A DNA stretch of 64,000 nucleotides, taken from contig CAXBCP010000012.1 in NCBI GenBank assembly GCA_963974055.1, positions 62,001 to 126,000 of the forward strand, given 5' to 3'. The stretch is from CAXBCP01 sp963974055 (GTDB lineage Bacteria; Pseudomonadota; Alphaproteobacteria; MPNO01; UBA830). A program made the translations under genes and the position numbers. This document shows, piece by piece, positions 16,816 to 25,544 of the stretch. Below the pieces are notes generated by a model. It did no database searches, was not told the origin of the DNA, and saw only the letters and a program-made list of their open reading frames with translations. Positions within the stretch are counted from its first letter, which is position 1. Each line of letters begins with the position of its first letter.

Positions 16816-18276
16816 ATGGCGGCATACGATACGGTCATTCGCGGCGCACGGGTTGCGACCGCAAGCGATGTGTTCGAGGCCGATATCGGCATCACCGATG
16901 GAAAGATAGAGGCGCTCGGGCGGGCGCTCGCCCCCGGCGCCGAGGAAATCGACGCCGGCGGACTTCTGGTGACGCCGGGCGGGGTCGACAGCCACTGCCA
17001 CGTCGAGCAGGTCTCTTCGACCGGTATCTGGACCGCCGATGACTGGTTCACCGCCACGCGCTCTGCGGCCTGCGGCGGCACGACGACGATCATGCCCTTT
17101 GCCTGCCAGCACAAGGGCCAGTCGCTGCGCCAGGTGGTGCAGGACTATCACGACCTTGCCGGTCCGAAAGCGGCAGTGGATTACGCCTTTCATCTGATCG
17201 TATCCGATCCGACGGCGCAGGTTCTGGGCCAGGAACTGCCCGCGCTGATCAAGGACGGCTATACCAGCTTCAAGATCTACCTGACCTACGATGCATTGAA
17301 ACTGTCCGACCGGGAATTCCTCGACGTGCTGGCGGTTGCCCGCCGCGACGGCGCAATGGTCATGGTCCACGCCGAAAACAACGATATGATCATGTGGATG
17401 GCCGAACGCCTGATCGCGGCGGGGCTCACGGCGCCGAAATTCCATGCCGTCGCCCGGCCGATGCTGGTTGAGCGCGAGGCCACGCACCGGACAATCGCGC
17501 TCGCCGAACTGGTTGACGTGCCCGTGCTGATCGTCCACGTGTCGGGCGCCGAAGCGATAGATCAGATTCGCTGGGCGCAGGGCAAGGGGCTGAAAGTCTA
17601 TGCAGAAACCTGCCCGCAATACCTGTTCCTGACCGCCGACGACCTCGACAAGCCGGGGCTCGAAGGCGCCAAGCATATGTGCAGCCCGCCGCCGCGCGAC
17701 GCCGCCAACCAGGAAATCGTCTGGGATGCCCTGTCGGAGGGCATATTCGAGGTCTTTTCGTCCGATCACGCGCCGTATCGCTATGACGATCCCGAAGGCA
17801 AGCTCAAAGCCGGCCCCAACGCGCATTTCAAGCAGATCGCCAACGGCGTGCCGGGAATCGAAGTCCGCATGCCGTTATTGTTCTCCGAAGGGGTGCTGAA
17901 AAACAGGATCAGCCTGACCGAGTTCGTGGCGCTGACGGCGACCAATGCGGCCAAGCTGTACGGGCTGTATCCGCGCAAGGGAACGATCGCCGTCGGTGCG
18001 GACGCCGATCTGGTGATCTGGGACGAAACCAGACAGGTCACGATCACCCAGTCGATCATGCACGATGCGATGGATTACACGCCCTATGAAGGCCGTCAGG
18101 TCACCGGCTGGCCGGTGATGACCCTGCTGCGCGGCAAGTTCGTCTGGCGCGACGGCGAATTCACCGGCGAAGCCGGCGGCGGGAATTTCTATGAATGCGA
18201 GACCCCGCCTGCGCTCGCCGCGCCGCCGCGCTGGCCGACGGCGTTCGATCCGGTCGCCGGCAAACTTGCCGATTAG
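16816..18276 (+). CDS. D-hydantoinase/dihydropyrimidinase
   Basis: Binuclear-zinc amidohydrolase that opens cyclic amides such as dihydropyrimidines or hydantoins. The ATG at 16816 gives 486 residues, the family length, and the sequence starts directly with the beta strand DTVIRGARV. Metal and active-site residues are in place: H60-x-H62 in DSHCHVE, carboxylated K153 in SFKIYLTY, H185 in VHAEN, H241 in HVSGAEA, and D317 in SSDHAP. It is divergent from the DapA-like gene and converges on the SDR gene. The exact ring substrate cannot be told. Confidence 0.92.
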   Translation: MAAYDTVIRGARVATASDVFEADIGITDGKIEALGRALAPGAEEIDAGGLLVTPGGVDSHCHVEQVSSTGIWTADDWFTATRSAACGGTTTIMPFACQHKGQSLRQVVQDYHDLAGPKAAVDYAFHLIVSDPTAQVLGQELPALIKDGYTSFKIYLTYDALKLSDREFLDVLAVARRDGAMVMVHAENNDMIMWMAERLIAAGLTAPKFHAVARPMLVEREATHRTIALAELVDVPVLIVHVSGAEAIDQIRWAQGKGLKVYAETCPQYLFLTADDLDKPGLEGAKHMCSPPPRDAANQEIVWDALSEGIFEVFSSDHAPYRYDDPEGKLKAGPNAHFKQIANGVPGIEVRMPLLFSEGVLKNRISLTEFVALTATNAAKLYGLYPRKGTIAVGADADLVIWDETRQVTITQSIMHDAMDYTPYEGRQVTGWPVMTLLRGKFVWRDGEFTGEAGGGNFYECETPPALAAPPRWPTAFDPVAGKLAD

Positions 18277-18279
18277 GCG

Positions 18280-19053
18280 CTATACGCCGCGGATCATGCC
18301 ACCATCGACCTTCACGACGCTGCCCGTGATGTAACTGGCATTCTCGCTCAGCAGGTAAACCGCCGTATCGGCGAATTCCGCGACCGACCCGTAGCGGCCC
18401 ATCGGGATTGTCGCCTGCGAAGCACGCGCGATCTCCGCGACCGGTTTGCCCTGCTTGTCGGCGGCCGCCTGGTCGATCTGGTTGACCCGGTCGGTGTGAA
18501 TGCGGCCCGGAGCGACCGTGTTGACCGTCACGCCCTCGGCGGCAACCTCGCTGGACAGGGTTTTGGCCCAGCCGACCTGCGAAGCACGGATGGCGTTCGA
18601 TATGCCGAGATTGGGGATCGGTTGTACGATCCCGGAGCTGGACACAACCAGGATACGCCCCCAGCCCCGTTCCCGCATGCCGGGCAGGAATGCGTTCACG
18701 ATGGAAAGCTGGTTGACGAACATGGACTGGAACTGCGTCACCCAGGTGTCCGCGGCGACATCCGCGATATTGCCGGGCGGCGGGCCGCCGCCATTGCAGA
18801 CGATGATATCGAGCCCGCCGAAATCGCCGCTCACCGCGTCGATCAGTGCTGGGACCGATTCCGTGTCGGAGAGGTCCAGGCTATAGGCTTTGCCACCCGT
18901 CAGCCCGGCGGCGACGGTGTCGGCATCGGTCCGTTTGCGTCCGCAGACGGCGACCTGCGCCCCTTCGGCTCCAAGTCGTTCCGCGATGCCGCGTCCCATG
19001 CCGCGGGTCGATCCCATGACCAGCGCCCGTTTTCCGTTCAGTCCCAGATCCAT
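18280..19053 (-). CDS. short-chain dehydrogenase/reductase-family protein with altered active site
   Basis: Rossmann-fold protein of 257 residues, started at 19053 after GGGGAGA. The cofactor loop GSTRGMGRGIA (residues 14-24) and CNGGG (86-90) are normal, and the catalytic-Ser region VVSSSG is present (Ser near 139). The usual YxxxK motif, expected 13 residues on, reads S152-N-A-I-R156, so both Tyr and Lys are missing. Family members with this change are known to me only as unassigned proteins. It may be a non-standard reductase or have a binding role. It ends 4 bases from the hydantoinase stop, on the opposite strand. Confidence 0.82.
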   Translation of the reverse strand: MDLGLNGKRALVMGSTRGMGRGIAERLGAEGAQVAVCGRKRTDADTVAAGLTGGKAYSLDLSDTESVPALIDAVSGDFGGLDIIVCNGGGPPPGNIADVAADTWVTQFQSMFVNQLSIVNAFLPGMRERGWGRILVVSSSGIVQPIPNLGISNAIRASQVGWAKTLSSEVAAEGVTVNTVAPGRIHTDRVNQIDQAAADKQGKPVAEIARASQATIPMGRYGSVAEFADTAVYLLSENASYITGSVVKVDGGMIRGV

Positions 19054-19208
19054 GATATTTCTCCCCTGTCTATGAACGCGTAAACTGCGCGGCAAACCGG
19101 CGGTTCGCAAGACCTGCCTGCACAACCCGGCGTGTATTTCATCGATCTATGTTCCGGGCCGCGGGTTTCCCGTATCCTGACGGCGCATCCATGACGAAAG
19201 ACCGACAG

Positions 19209-20936
19209 ATGGCGACTGAATCCTGGGATATCGAAACCGACCTTCTGGTTGCCGGGGCCGGACCCGGCGGCATGACGGCGGCCCTGGTCGCCGCGATAGA
19301 GGGGCTCGATGTCGTGGTCTGCGAAAAAGCGGAACAGGTCGGCGGCACCGGGGCGACTTCCGCCGGCACGCTGTGGATTCCCGGTAACCGGCCGAGCCGC
19401 GACGCCGGGTTCGCGGATTCGCCGGAAGATGCGGCAAGATATCTCGGCGCGCTGATCGGCGATGACGATGCGAGTGGCCATCGGAAAGCGTATCTCGCCG
19501 ACGGGCCGGGCGTTATCGATTACCTGACGGAAAAAACCGACGTGCAGTTCGTGCCCTGCGGGCTGCATCCCGATTACCGCAACAACGTGCCGGGGGCGGC
19601 AAGTTCGGGCCGGGCGATCATTCCGCAGAATTTCGACGGCCGGTTGCTGGGCAGCGATTTCGACCGGGTGCGGCCGCCGATTCCCGAATTCATGCTGATG
19701 GGCGGGATGATGGTCGGCAAGCTCGATATTATCGGCCTCCTCGGGCGCTATAAATCGGTCGGCGCATTTCGCCGGTCCGCCGGGCTGGTCCTGCGCTATC
19801 TGGCCGACCGGCTGCGCTTCCGACGCGGCACCCGGCTGGTGATGGGCAATGCGCTGGTAGCGCGCCTGTATTACAGCCTGAAGAAGCGCAACGTGCCGGT
19901 CCTGTTCGGCGCACCCATTGGGGAATTCGTCAAAGACGGGGAGGCGGTCGTCGGCGCGGTGTTGCAGACCGGGGACGGACCGCGTCGGGTGCGCGCCCGT
20001 CGCGGCGTGGTGCTGGCAACCGGCGGCTTCGCGCATAATCCGAAATACCGCGAGGCCTTTATGCCCGATCCCACGCCGCCCTATTCGATGGCGGCGCCCG
20101 CGAATACCGGCGACGGGCTGACCCTGGCGGAAGCCGCCGACGCGGTTCTGGATTCCGAACGCCACCAGGGGGCAGGGTTCTGGACCCCGGTATCGGTCAC
20201 AAAACGGAAAGACGGCTCGGAGGGGCTCTATCCGCATCTTGCCATGGACCGTGCCAAGCCGGGCCTGATCGCGGTGAACGCGGCGGGGCGCCGGTTCGTC
20301 AACGAGGCCGTGTCCTATCACGATTTCGTCGAGGCCATGTACCGGTCGCACGAAACAGCCAATACCCTGCCCGCCTGGCTGATCTGCGAGACGGCGTTCG
20401 TCACGAAATACGGTCTCGGCGCGATTCATCCGGAAACCCGGGACCTGTCGCAACACGTGGCGGCGGGCTACGTGACGGTGGCGGACAGCCTGCAAGCCCT
20501 GGCGGCGAAAATCGGGGTGGATGCGGCGGGATTGCAGGACAGCGTTGCCCGTCATAACGGGTTTGCGCTTGGCGGCACCGACGAGGATTTCGGCAAGGGC
20601 GATCTGGAACTGAACCGCTTCAACGGCGATCCGGCACAGACGCCCAATCCGTGCCTTGCGCCCATCGAAAACGGCCCGTTCGCGGCGATGGCGGTCTGGC
20701 CTGCGGAAATCGGATGCAGCGTCGGGCTTGCGACCAATCCCGACGGTCAGGTGCTTCGGGCGGGCGGCGCGCCGATTCCCGGTCTCTATGCCTGCGGCAA
20801 CGATATGGGGTCGGTCATGGCCGGCGCCTATCCGGGGCCCGGCACGACCCTCGGCCCGGCGGTCGTCTTCGGCTGGCGCGCTGCGATGCATGCCGCCGGG
20901 CGCGCGGAATTGGGCGGGCAGGGGGCGAAAGCATGA
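19209..20936 (+). CDS. FAD-dependent dehydrogenase of the ketosteroid-dehydrogenase/fumarate-reductase fold
   Basis: Flavoprotein likely to desaturate or reduce a C-C bond. The start ATG 19209 (MATESWDIETDLLVAG) follows GAAAG; ATG 19191 is the alternative. The 575 residues have the dinucleotide motif GAGPGGMTAALVAAIEG, then GGTGATSAGTLWIPGN typical of 3-ketosteroid 1-dehydrogenase relatives, a central LATGGFAHNP, and a C-terminal YACGNDMGSVMAGAYPGPG. No signal peptide. It overlaps the next gene as ATGA. A steroid substrate is not implied by the fold. Confidence 0.85.
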   Translation: MATESWDIETDLLVAGAGPGGMTAALVAAIEGLDVVVCEKAEQVGGTGATSAGTLWIPGNRPSRDAGFADSPEDAARYLGALIGDDDASGHRKAYLADGPGVIDYLTEKTDVQFVPCGLHPDYRNNVPGAASSGRAIIPQNFDGRLLGSDFDRVRPPIPEFMLMGGMMVGKLDIIGLLGRYKSVGAFRRSAGLVLRYLADRLRFRRGTRLVMGNALVARLYYSLKKRNVPVLFGAPIGEFVKDGEAVVGAVLQTGDGPRRVRARRGVVLATGGFAHNPKYREAFMPDPTPPYSMAAPANTGDGLTLAEAADAVLDSERHQGAGFWTPVSVTKRKDGSEGLYPHLAMDRAKPGLIAVNAAGRRFVNEAVSYHDFVEAMYRSHETANTLPAWLICETAFVTKYGLGAIHPETRDLSQHVAAGYVTVADSLQALAAKIGVDAAGLQDSVARHNGFALGGTDEDFGKGDLELNRFNGDPAQTPNPCLAPIENGPFAAMAVWPAEIGCSVGLATNPDGQVLRAGGAPIPGLYACGNDMGSVMAGAYPGPGTTLGPAVVFGWRAAMHAAGRAELGGQGAKA

Positions 20937-21463
20937 GCGACACGTTTCGCGGCCGGCTTGAATGGGACCCGTCCCGCGGCGAAATCCACGACCGCGATAT
21001 TCCCTATCTGCTCATCCGGCCCGACAGCCTTATGGGGATATTCCGCTTCCTGCCCGAAGCCGACCGTCCGGCGGCCTTCGAGGCTTTCGCCCGGTCGATA
21101 GCCCATCACGGGCGCGGGTCCGCCGAAAGTTACCGGGCGCCGGGCGCCGATCAGGCGGATGCCCTGCTTGAAACGATCTCCCGGACCGCGCCGCAGCTGG
21201 GCTGGGGAGTCTGGGGCCTCGCGCGCAATGGCGGCGATTCACTGGCCCTGACGGTCGAGAACAGCCCGTTTGCCGCCGGGTACGGCGCGAGCGATTTTCC
21301 CGTCTGTGCGCCGATCCGCGGCATGCTGGAAGCGATCGGCGGGCTGGTATTCGGCGATGACAGAGTGGCGCGCGAAACCGCCTGCGCCGCGATGGGCGCG
21401 GCCTGTTGCACATTCGATCTCCGGTCTCCGGATGCGGGGACTGTCAAAGCCGGGACGCCGTGA
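20933..21463 (+). CDS. free-standing V4R-like (hydrocarbon/4-vinyl reductase) domain protein
   Basis: 176-residue soluble protein whose second half looks like a V4R domain, a small-molecule binding fold seen in BchJ and in the sensing part of XylR/DmpR regulators. Evidence is the ENSPFAAGYGASDFPVCAP segment (Cys125) and the terminal motif ETACAAMGAACCTFDLR (Cys151 and Cys158/159), which fits the E-x2-C-x3-G-x3-C-x-F pattern. No DNA-binding or ATPase domain is attached. It is coupled by 4-base overlaps to the flavoprotein before it and the dehydrogenase after it. It may bind or deliver the pathway substrate. Assignment is by pattern only. Confidence 0.6.
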   Translation: MSDTFRGRLEWDPSRGEIHDRDIPYLLIRPDSLMGIFRFLPEADRPAAFEAFARSIAHHGRGSAESYRAPGADQADALLETISRTAPQLGWGVWGLARNGGDSLALTVENSPFAAGYGASDFPVCAPIRGMLEAIGGLVFGDDRVARETACAAMGAACCTFDLRSPDAGTVKAGTP

Positions 21464-22449
21464 ATATTCTGATTCCCGATACGATTTTCGACGACGATCA
21501 CGCCATCGAACATAATGCGGCGGCGCCCTGTTCCGTGGCAATACGCCGTGCAACCGGTTCGGACGATCTTTCGGCGGAAGACTGGGCCGGGGCGGATGCC
21601 CTCGTCGCGCATCACCTGATGCCCTATGGCGCCGCGATCGTGGAACGGGCGGTAAATGCCCGAATTCTGGTCCGGGTCGGCGTCGGGGTCGACAATATCG
21701 ATCTTCCGGTCTGGGCGGAAAAAGGTATACCGGTGTGCAATATTCCGGACTACGGAACAGGTGAAGTCGCGGATCATGCCCTGGCGCTTGTGCTGTCTCT
21801 GCTGCGCGGCCTCGCGGATTACCAGGACCGTCTTGCCTATCTCGGCGACGAGGCCTTCGATCGCCTGCCACTGCCGGGAACCATGCGCCGGGCCGCCGGA
21901 CTGAACTGTCTTGTCGTCGGGTTCGGACAGACCGGGCGGGCATTCGCGGCGCGGGCGGCGGCGCCGGGCATGAATATCGGCGTTTTTACCCGTGGATCAG
22001 CCGCCGCCGCGGAGGTGCCGCCTTATCGCCGGTTCGATGTGCTGGATGACGGGCTCGCCTGGGCGGATATCGTATCCCTCCATCTTCCGCTGACGCCGGA
22101 TACGGTCGATCTGATCGACGCGGACCGGCTTGCCGCCATGAAGCCGGATGCCTTGCTGGTCAACACCGCGCGGGGCGGGCTGGTGAATACCGCGGCGGTG
22201 GTCGACGCGTTGCAGGCCGGCCGGCTCGGCGGTGTCGGGCTGGACGTATTTCGGGACGAGCCCCTTGCGGCAACCGATATCCTGGCGACGGGAGTCCGCA
22301 CCCGGGCGGACTGGGCGCGGGGCCGGGTCGTCCTGACGCCCCATGTCGGCGGCGTAAGCCCGCAGGCGCTGGTGGAATTGCGCCGCCGCTCGGTCGAAGC
22401 CGCGCGGGACTATCTGGTCGACGGCATCATCCGCCACCGGGTGGCCTAG
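21460..22449 (+). CDS. D-isomer-specific 2-hydroxyacid dehydrogenase
   Basis: NAD(P)-dependent oxidation of a 2-hydroxyacid or reduction of a 2-oxoacid. I take GTG 21460, which overlaps the preceding TGA, giving 329 residues; this frame extends upstream but into the previous gene. Family marks are VRVGVGVDNID, the cofactor loop GFGQTG (154-159), VNTARGG with the catalytic Arg, the Glu of DVFRDEP, and the His of LTPHVGG. It resembles the CtBP/phosphoglycerate-dehydrogenase branch. It is the last gene of the three-gene coupled unit 19209-22449. Confidence 0.88.
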   Translation: MNILIPDTIFDDDHAIEHNAAAPCSVAIRRATGSDDLSAEDWAGADALVAHHLMPYGAAIVERAVNARILVRVGVGVDNIDLPVWAEKGIPVCNIPDYGTGEVADHALALVLSLLRGLADYQDRLAYLGDEAFDRLPLPGTMRRAAGLNCLVVGFGQTGRAFAARAAAPGMNIGVFTRGSAAAAEVPPYRRFDVLDDGLAWADIVSLHLPLTPDTVDLIDADRLAAMKPDALLVNTARGGLVNTAAVVDALQAGRLGGVGLDVFRDEPLAATDILATGVRTRADWARGRVVLTPHVGGVSPQALVELRRRSVEAARDYLVDGIIRHRVA

Positions 22450-22602
22450 AGCCGGAGCGGGCCGGCGCGAGTCCGCGTAAGCGGAATATGCTCCGGGTGC
22501 CGCGCCTCAACGCTGAATTGACGGTCGGCAAATTGTTGCAGGTGTGCCGGTCGCGGAAATATGGCACTATTCGGTCAATAGAAACATTACAGGGGCAAGA
22601 TT

Positions 22603-23601
22603 ATGCGACTACAATTCTCCCTCCTGGCGGCTTTCGCGGCAGCGATGACCATGTTTTCCGCAGTTCCGTCAGCACAGTCGAAGCTTTCGCTCGTTCATCC
22701 TTTCCCGGATTTTCTGGTCTATACCAAAAGCTGCAAGGCAATGGTGGCGGCGATAAACGCGGCCGGTGTCGGTGTCGACGTAAAGGGCGGCAACGAAGCC
22801 GTGAAAATGTTCCAGCAGCCCGGCGCGGTCAGCAAGGGCGCGGTGGATATGGTCTGTACGCCCGCGGCGTTCTACGCGGCGGCAATTCCGGAAAACGAAG
22901 CGATTTCGACGTCGCCCTCTTCGCCGGCGATCGTGCGCGAAAACGGCGGCATGGCGATCATCGACCAGCTTCATCAGAAACACTTCAAGGTAAAATATCT
23001 CGGCTGGATCGATTCCGGACCGGGTTTCCACATCTACATGAAGGACGCGCCGAGCTTCAACAAGATGGGCCTGCCGGATTTTGCCGGCGTCAAAATGCGG
23101 GACAACCCGATTTACGGCGCTTTTTTCAGGGCGCTGGGGGCGACCACCCATAACATGCCGTCCACCGCCGTCTATTCGGCGCTGGAAAAAGGTATCGTCA
23201 ATGCGTCCGCCTGGACATCGATCGGCCTGATCGCGTTCAAGTGGGACAAGTTCCTGCGGCACCGGATCGATCCGAAATTCTACCAGACCGATATCGGCCT
23301 GATCATGAATCTCAAATCGTGGAACAAGATGCCGAAGGCGCAGCAGGACATCCTGCAATCAACGGTGATCGCCCACGAAAATTCGAGCCGGGCGGCGCGT
23401 CTTTCCGAAGTCGCGGCCGAACGCCGTAAACTTGCCGAAGGCGGCATGAAGTTTCACGACGTTCCCAAGGCGGGTGAATACCTGAAGGTCGCGATCGAAT
23501 CCGCCTATATGCGGATGGAAGAGCGGCTGACGAAACGCAATCGTCCGCTCGATTCGATGCAGAAACTGCGCCAGCTTTATCAGCAATCCGCGACCAACTG
23601 A
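22603..23601 (+). CDS. TRAP transporter solute-binding protein (DctP type), system 1
   Basis: Periplasmic receptor that captures a carboxylate and hands it to the DctQ/DctM permease. The signal peptide covers about residues 1-26 (cut near SAQS). The 332 residues show the DctP pattern: GGNEAVKMFQQPGAVSKGAVDMV, the binding-Arg region FAGVKMRDNPIY, then PSTAVYSALEKGIVNASAWT. The ATG follows AGGGGCAAGATT. It begins the TRAP operon PQM, 153 bases after the dehydrogenase. Confidence 0.9.
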   Translation: MRLQFSLLAAFAAAMTMFSAVPSAQSKLSLVHPFPDFLVYTKSCKAMVAAINAAGVGVDVKGGNEAVKMFQQPGAVSKGAVDMVCTPAAFYAAAIPENEAISTSPSSPAIVRENGGMAIIDQLHQKHFKVKYLGWIDSGPGFHIYMKDAPSFNKMGLPDFAGVKMRDNPIYGAFFRALGATTHNMPSTAVYSALEKGIVNASAWTSIGLIAFKWDKFLRHRIDPKFYQTDIGLIMNLKSWNKMPKAQQDILQSTVIAHENSSRAARLSEVAAERRKLAEGGMKFHDVPKAGEYLKVAIESAYMRMEERLTKRNRPLDSMQKLRQLYQQSATN

Positions 23602-23641
23602 CGACCGGCGGGCGGGCCTCCTGGTCCGCCTGCTTTCCGCC

Positions 23642-24154
23642 ATGCTGAAAATCATCGACACATATCACGCGCGGTTGCTGCGCGGCATGGCCGCTTTGGC
23701 CGCGCTGTATCTCGGCCTGATGATGGTGGCGATCATCTACTCGGTGGCCTTTCGCAGCCTCGGGCTCGAATATTCCAGCTACTCCTTCGTCTTTATCGAA
23801 TACGGCTTTATCTACACCCTGATGCTCGGCGCCCCCTGGCTCGTCCGCCAGCGCGGGCATGTCTATATCGAAATCATAACCGCGGCCGTGCGGGACCGGG
23901 TGCGCAACGTGCTGTCCCGTCTGGTCGCCGCATTGTGCTGCTTCGTGTGCCTTGTTCTGGCCTTCTATGCCGGTGCCCTCGCGTTCGAAGACTACGTCGT
24001 GGGCGAGCTCGACGTGCGCGGCTCGCGCGATATCCCGCGCTGGATCGTGACGGCCGCCCTGCCGGTCGGGTTCGGCCTGATGTCGGTAGAATTCCTGCGC
24101 TTCGTCTTCGGGCGGGAAATCATGCATACGGGCCAGGCGGGCGTTCATGAATAG
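23642..24154 (+). CDS. TRAP transporter small permease (DctQ), system 1
   Basis: Four-helix inner-membrane subunit of 170 residues that pairs with DctM. Hydrophobic segments lie near residues 17-36, 50-65, 90-112 and 132-152. The family feature of a conserved charged loop appears in APWLVRQRGHVYIEIIT. It lies 40 bases after the binding-protein gene and 12 before the large permease gene. Confidence 0.88.
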   Translation: MLKIIDTYHARLLRGMAALAALYLGLMMVAIIYSVAFRSLGLEYSSYSFVFIEYGFIYTLMLGAPWLVRQRGHVYIEIITAAVRDRVRNVLSRLVAALCCFVCLVLAFYAGALAFEDYVVGELDVRGSRDIPRWIVTAALPVGFGLMSVEFLRFVFGREIMHTGQAGVHE

Positions 24155-24166
24155 GGGCGGTTCCTG

Positions 24167-25504
24167 ATGGAATGGTACTGGACCCTGGCGAGCCTGATCG
24201 GGGCGATTCTCGTCCTGATGGCGGCAGGTCTGCCGGTCGGGATCGCCTTCATCGCCGTCAACGTGGTCGCCGCCATGGTCTATCTCGGCGGGTCGGGCGG
24301 GTTTTTCGAGGTGGCCGAACGCGGCGTCGGCGTGCTGGCGGGCAATGCGTTCGAATCCATGACGACCTTCGCGCTGGTTCCCATCCCGATGTTTCTGCTG
24401 ATGGGGGAACTGTTCTTTCATACCGGCCTCGCGAACCGGATGTTTACATCGGTCGAAAAACTGATGGGCCGCGTCCCCGCGCGCCTGTCCTATGTGACCG
24501 TCGCCGGCGGTACGGCTTTCGCCACGCTGTCGGGCTCGTCCATGGGGTCGACCGCGCTGCTCGGTACACTGATGGTGCCCGAAATGACCAGGCGCGGGTA
24601 CAAGAAGAGCATGTCCATCGGCCCGATCCTGGGAACCGGCGGTCTGGCGATGATGATACCGCCTTCGGCGCTGGCCGTGCTGCTGGGGACGCTGGCGGAG
24701 CTCGATATCGGCAAGCTGCTGATCGCCGGGGTCCTGCCGGGCCTTATCCTGGCGGCAATGTATACGGTGCTGATTTATGTCATGGCGAAACGCGACCCCG
24801 ATGCCGCGCCCGCATACGACATCGAATTCATTCCCTGGGCGCGGCGTCTGAAACTTCTTTTCCGGGACGTCGTGCCGATGGTGTCGGTGGTGATCGGGGT
24901 GATCGTCCTGATCATGGGCGGGGTTGCGACCCCGTCGGAAGCGGCTGCTTTCGGCTGCCTCGGCGTTCTGCTGCTGGCCGTCTGCTATCGCAGCCTGACA
25001 TTGAAATCGACCTGGACATCCATGGAGGGCGCGGCCCGCGTCACCATAATGGCGCTGCTGATCATTTTCGGCTCGGCGACGTTCAGCCAGATTCTCGCGT
25101 TTTCGGGGGCGTCTTCCGGGCTGATCAACTGGGTGACGCAGTTCGATCTCGACCCGATGGTCATGCTGCTGGCGATGTTCGGCATCCTGCTGATCCTCGG
25201 CATGTTCATGGACCAGTTGTCGATGATGCTGCTGACCGTGCCGATATTCTTTCCGCTGGCGATCAAGTTCGGATTCGATCCGATCTGGTTCGGCGTCATC
25301 ATCCTTCTGGCGCTGGAAATCAGCTTCACGACGCCGCCCTTCGGGCTGCTGCTGTTCGTGATGCAGGGGGTTTCGCCGCCGGGTACGAAGTTCAGCGAAA
25401 TCTGCATCGCCGCGATCCCGTTCATGGCCTGTGCCATGCTGCTGGTCGCGCTTATCATCATTTTCCCCGGCATCGCCACGTGGCTGCCGTCGCTCGGGAA
25501 CTGA
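24167..25504 (+). CDS. TRAP transporter large permease (DctM), system 1
   Basis: Ion-coupled transport subunit of 445 residues with about 12 membrane segments. DctM marks are FALVPIPMFLLMGELFFHTG, FATLSGSSMGSTALLGTLMVPEM, PPSALAVLLGTLAELDIGKLLIAGVLPGL, and FTTPPFGLLLFVMQGV. With the two genes before it, it forms a complete TRAP system. The aconitase-like gene begins 40 bases later and may be in the same operon, which would link this importer to the HyuAB branch. Confidence 0.92.
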   Translation: MEWYWTLASLIGAILVLMAAGLPVGIAFIAVNVVAAMVYLGGSGGFFEVAERGVGVLAGNAFESMTTFALVPIPMFLLMGELFFHTGLANRMFTSVEKLMGRVPARLSYVTVAGGTAFATLSGSSMGSTALLGTLMVPEMTRRGYKKSMSIGPILGTGGLAMMIPPSALAVLLGTLAELDIGKLLIAGVLPGLILAAMYTVLIYVMAKRDPDAAPAYDIEFIPWARRLKLLFRDVVPMVSVVIGVIVLIMGGVATPSEAAAFGCLGVLLLAVCYRSLTLKSTWTSMEGAARVTIMALLIIFGSATFSQILAFSGASSGLINWVTQFDLDPMVMLLAMFGILLILGMFMDQLSMMLLTVPIFFPLAIKFGFDPIWFGVIILLALEISFTTPPFGLLLFVMQGVSPPGTKFSEICIAAIPFMACAMLLVALIIIFPGIATWLPSLGN

Positions 25505-25544
25505 CATTGCTGGACTCGTTTCCGGCAGCGGATTACAGAAACCC

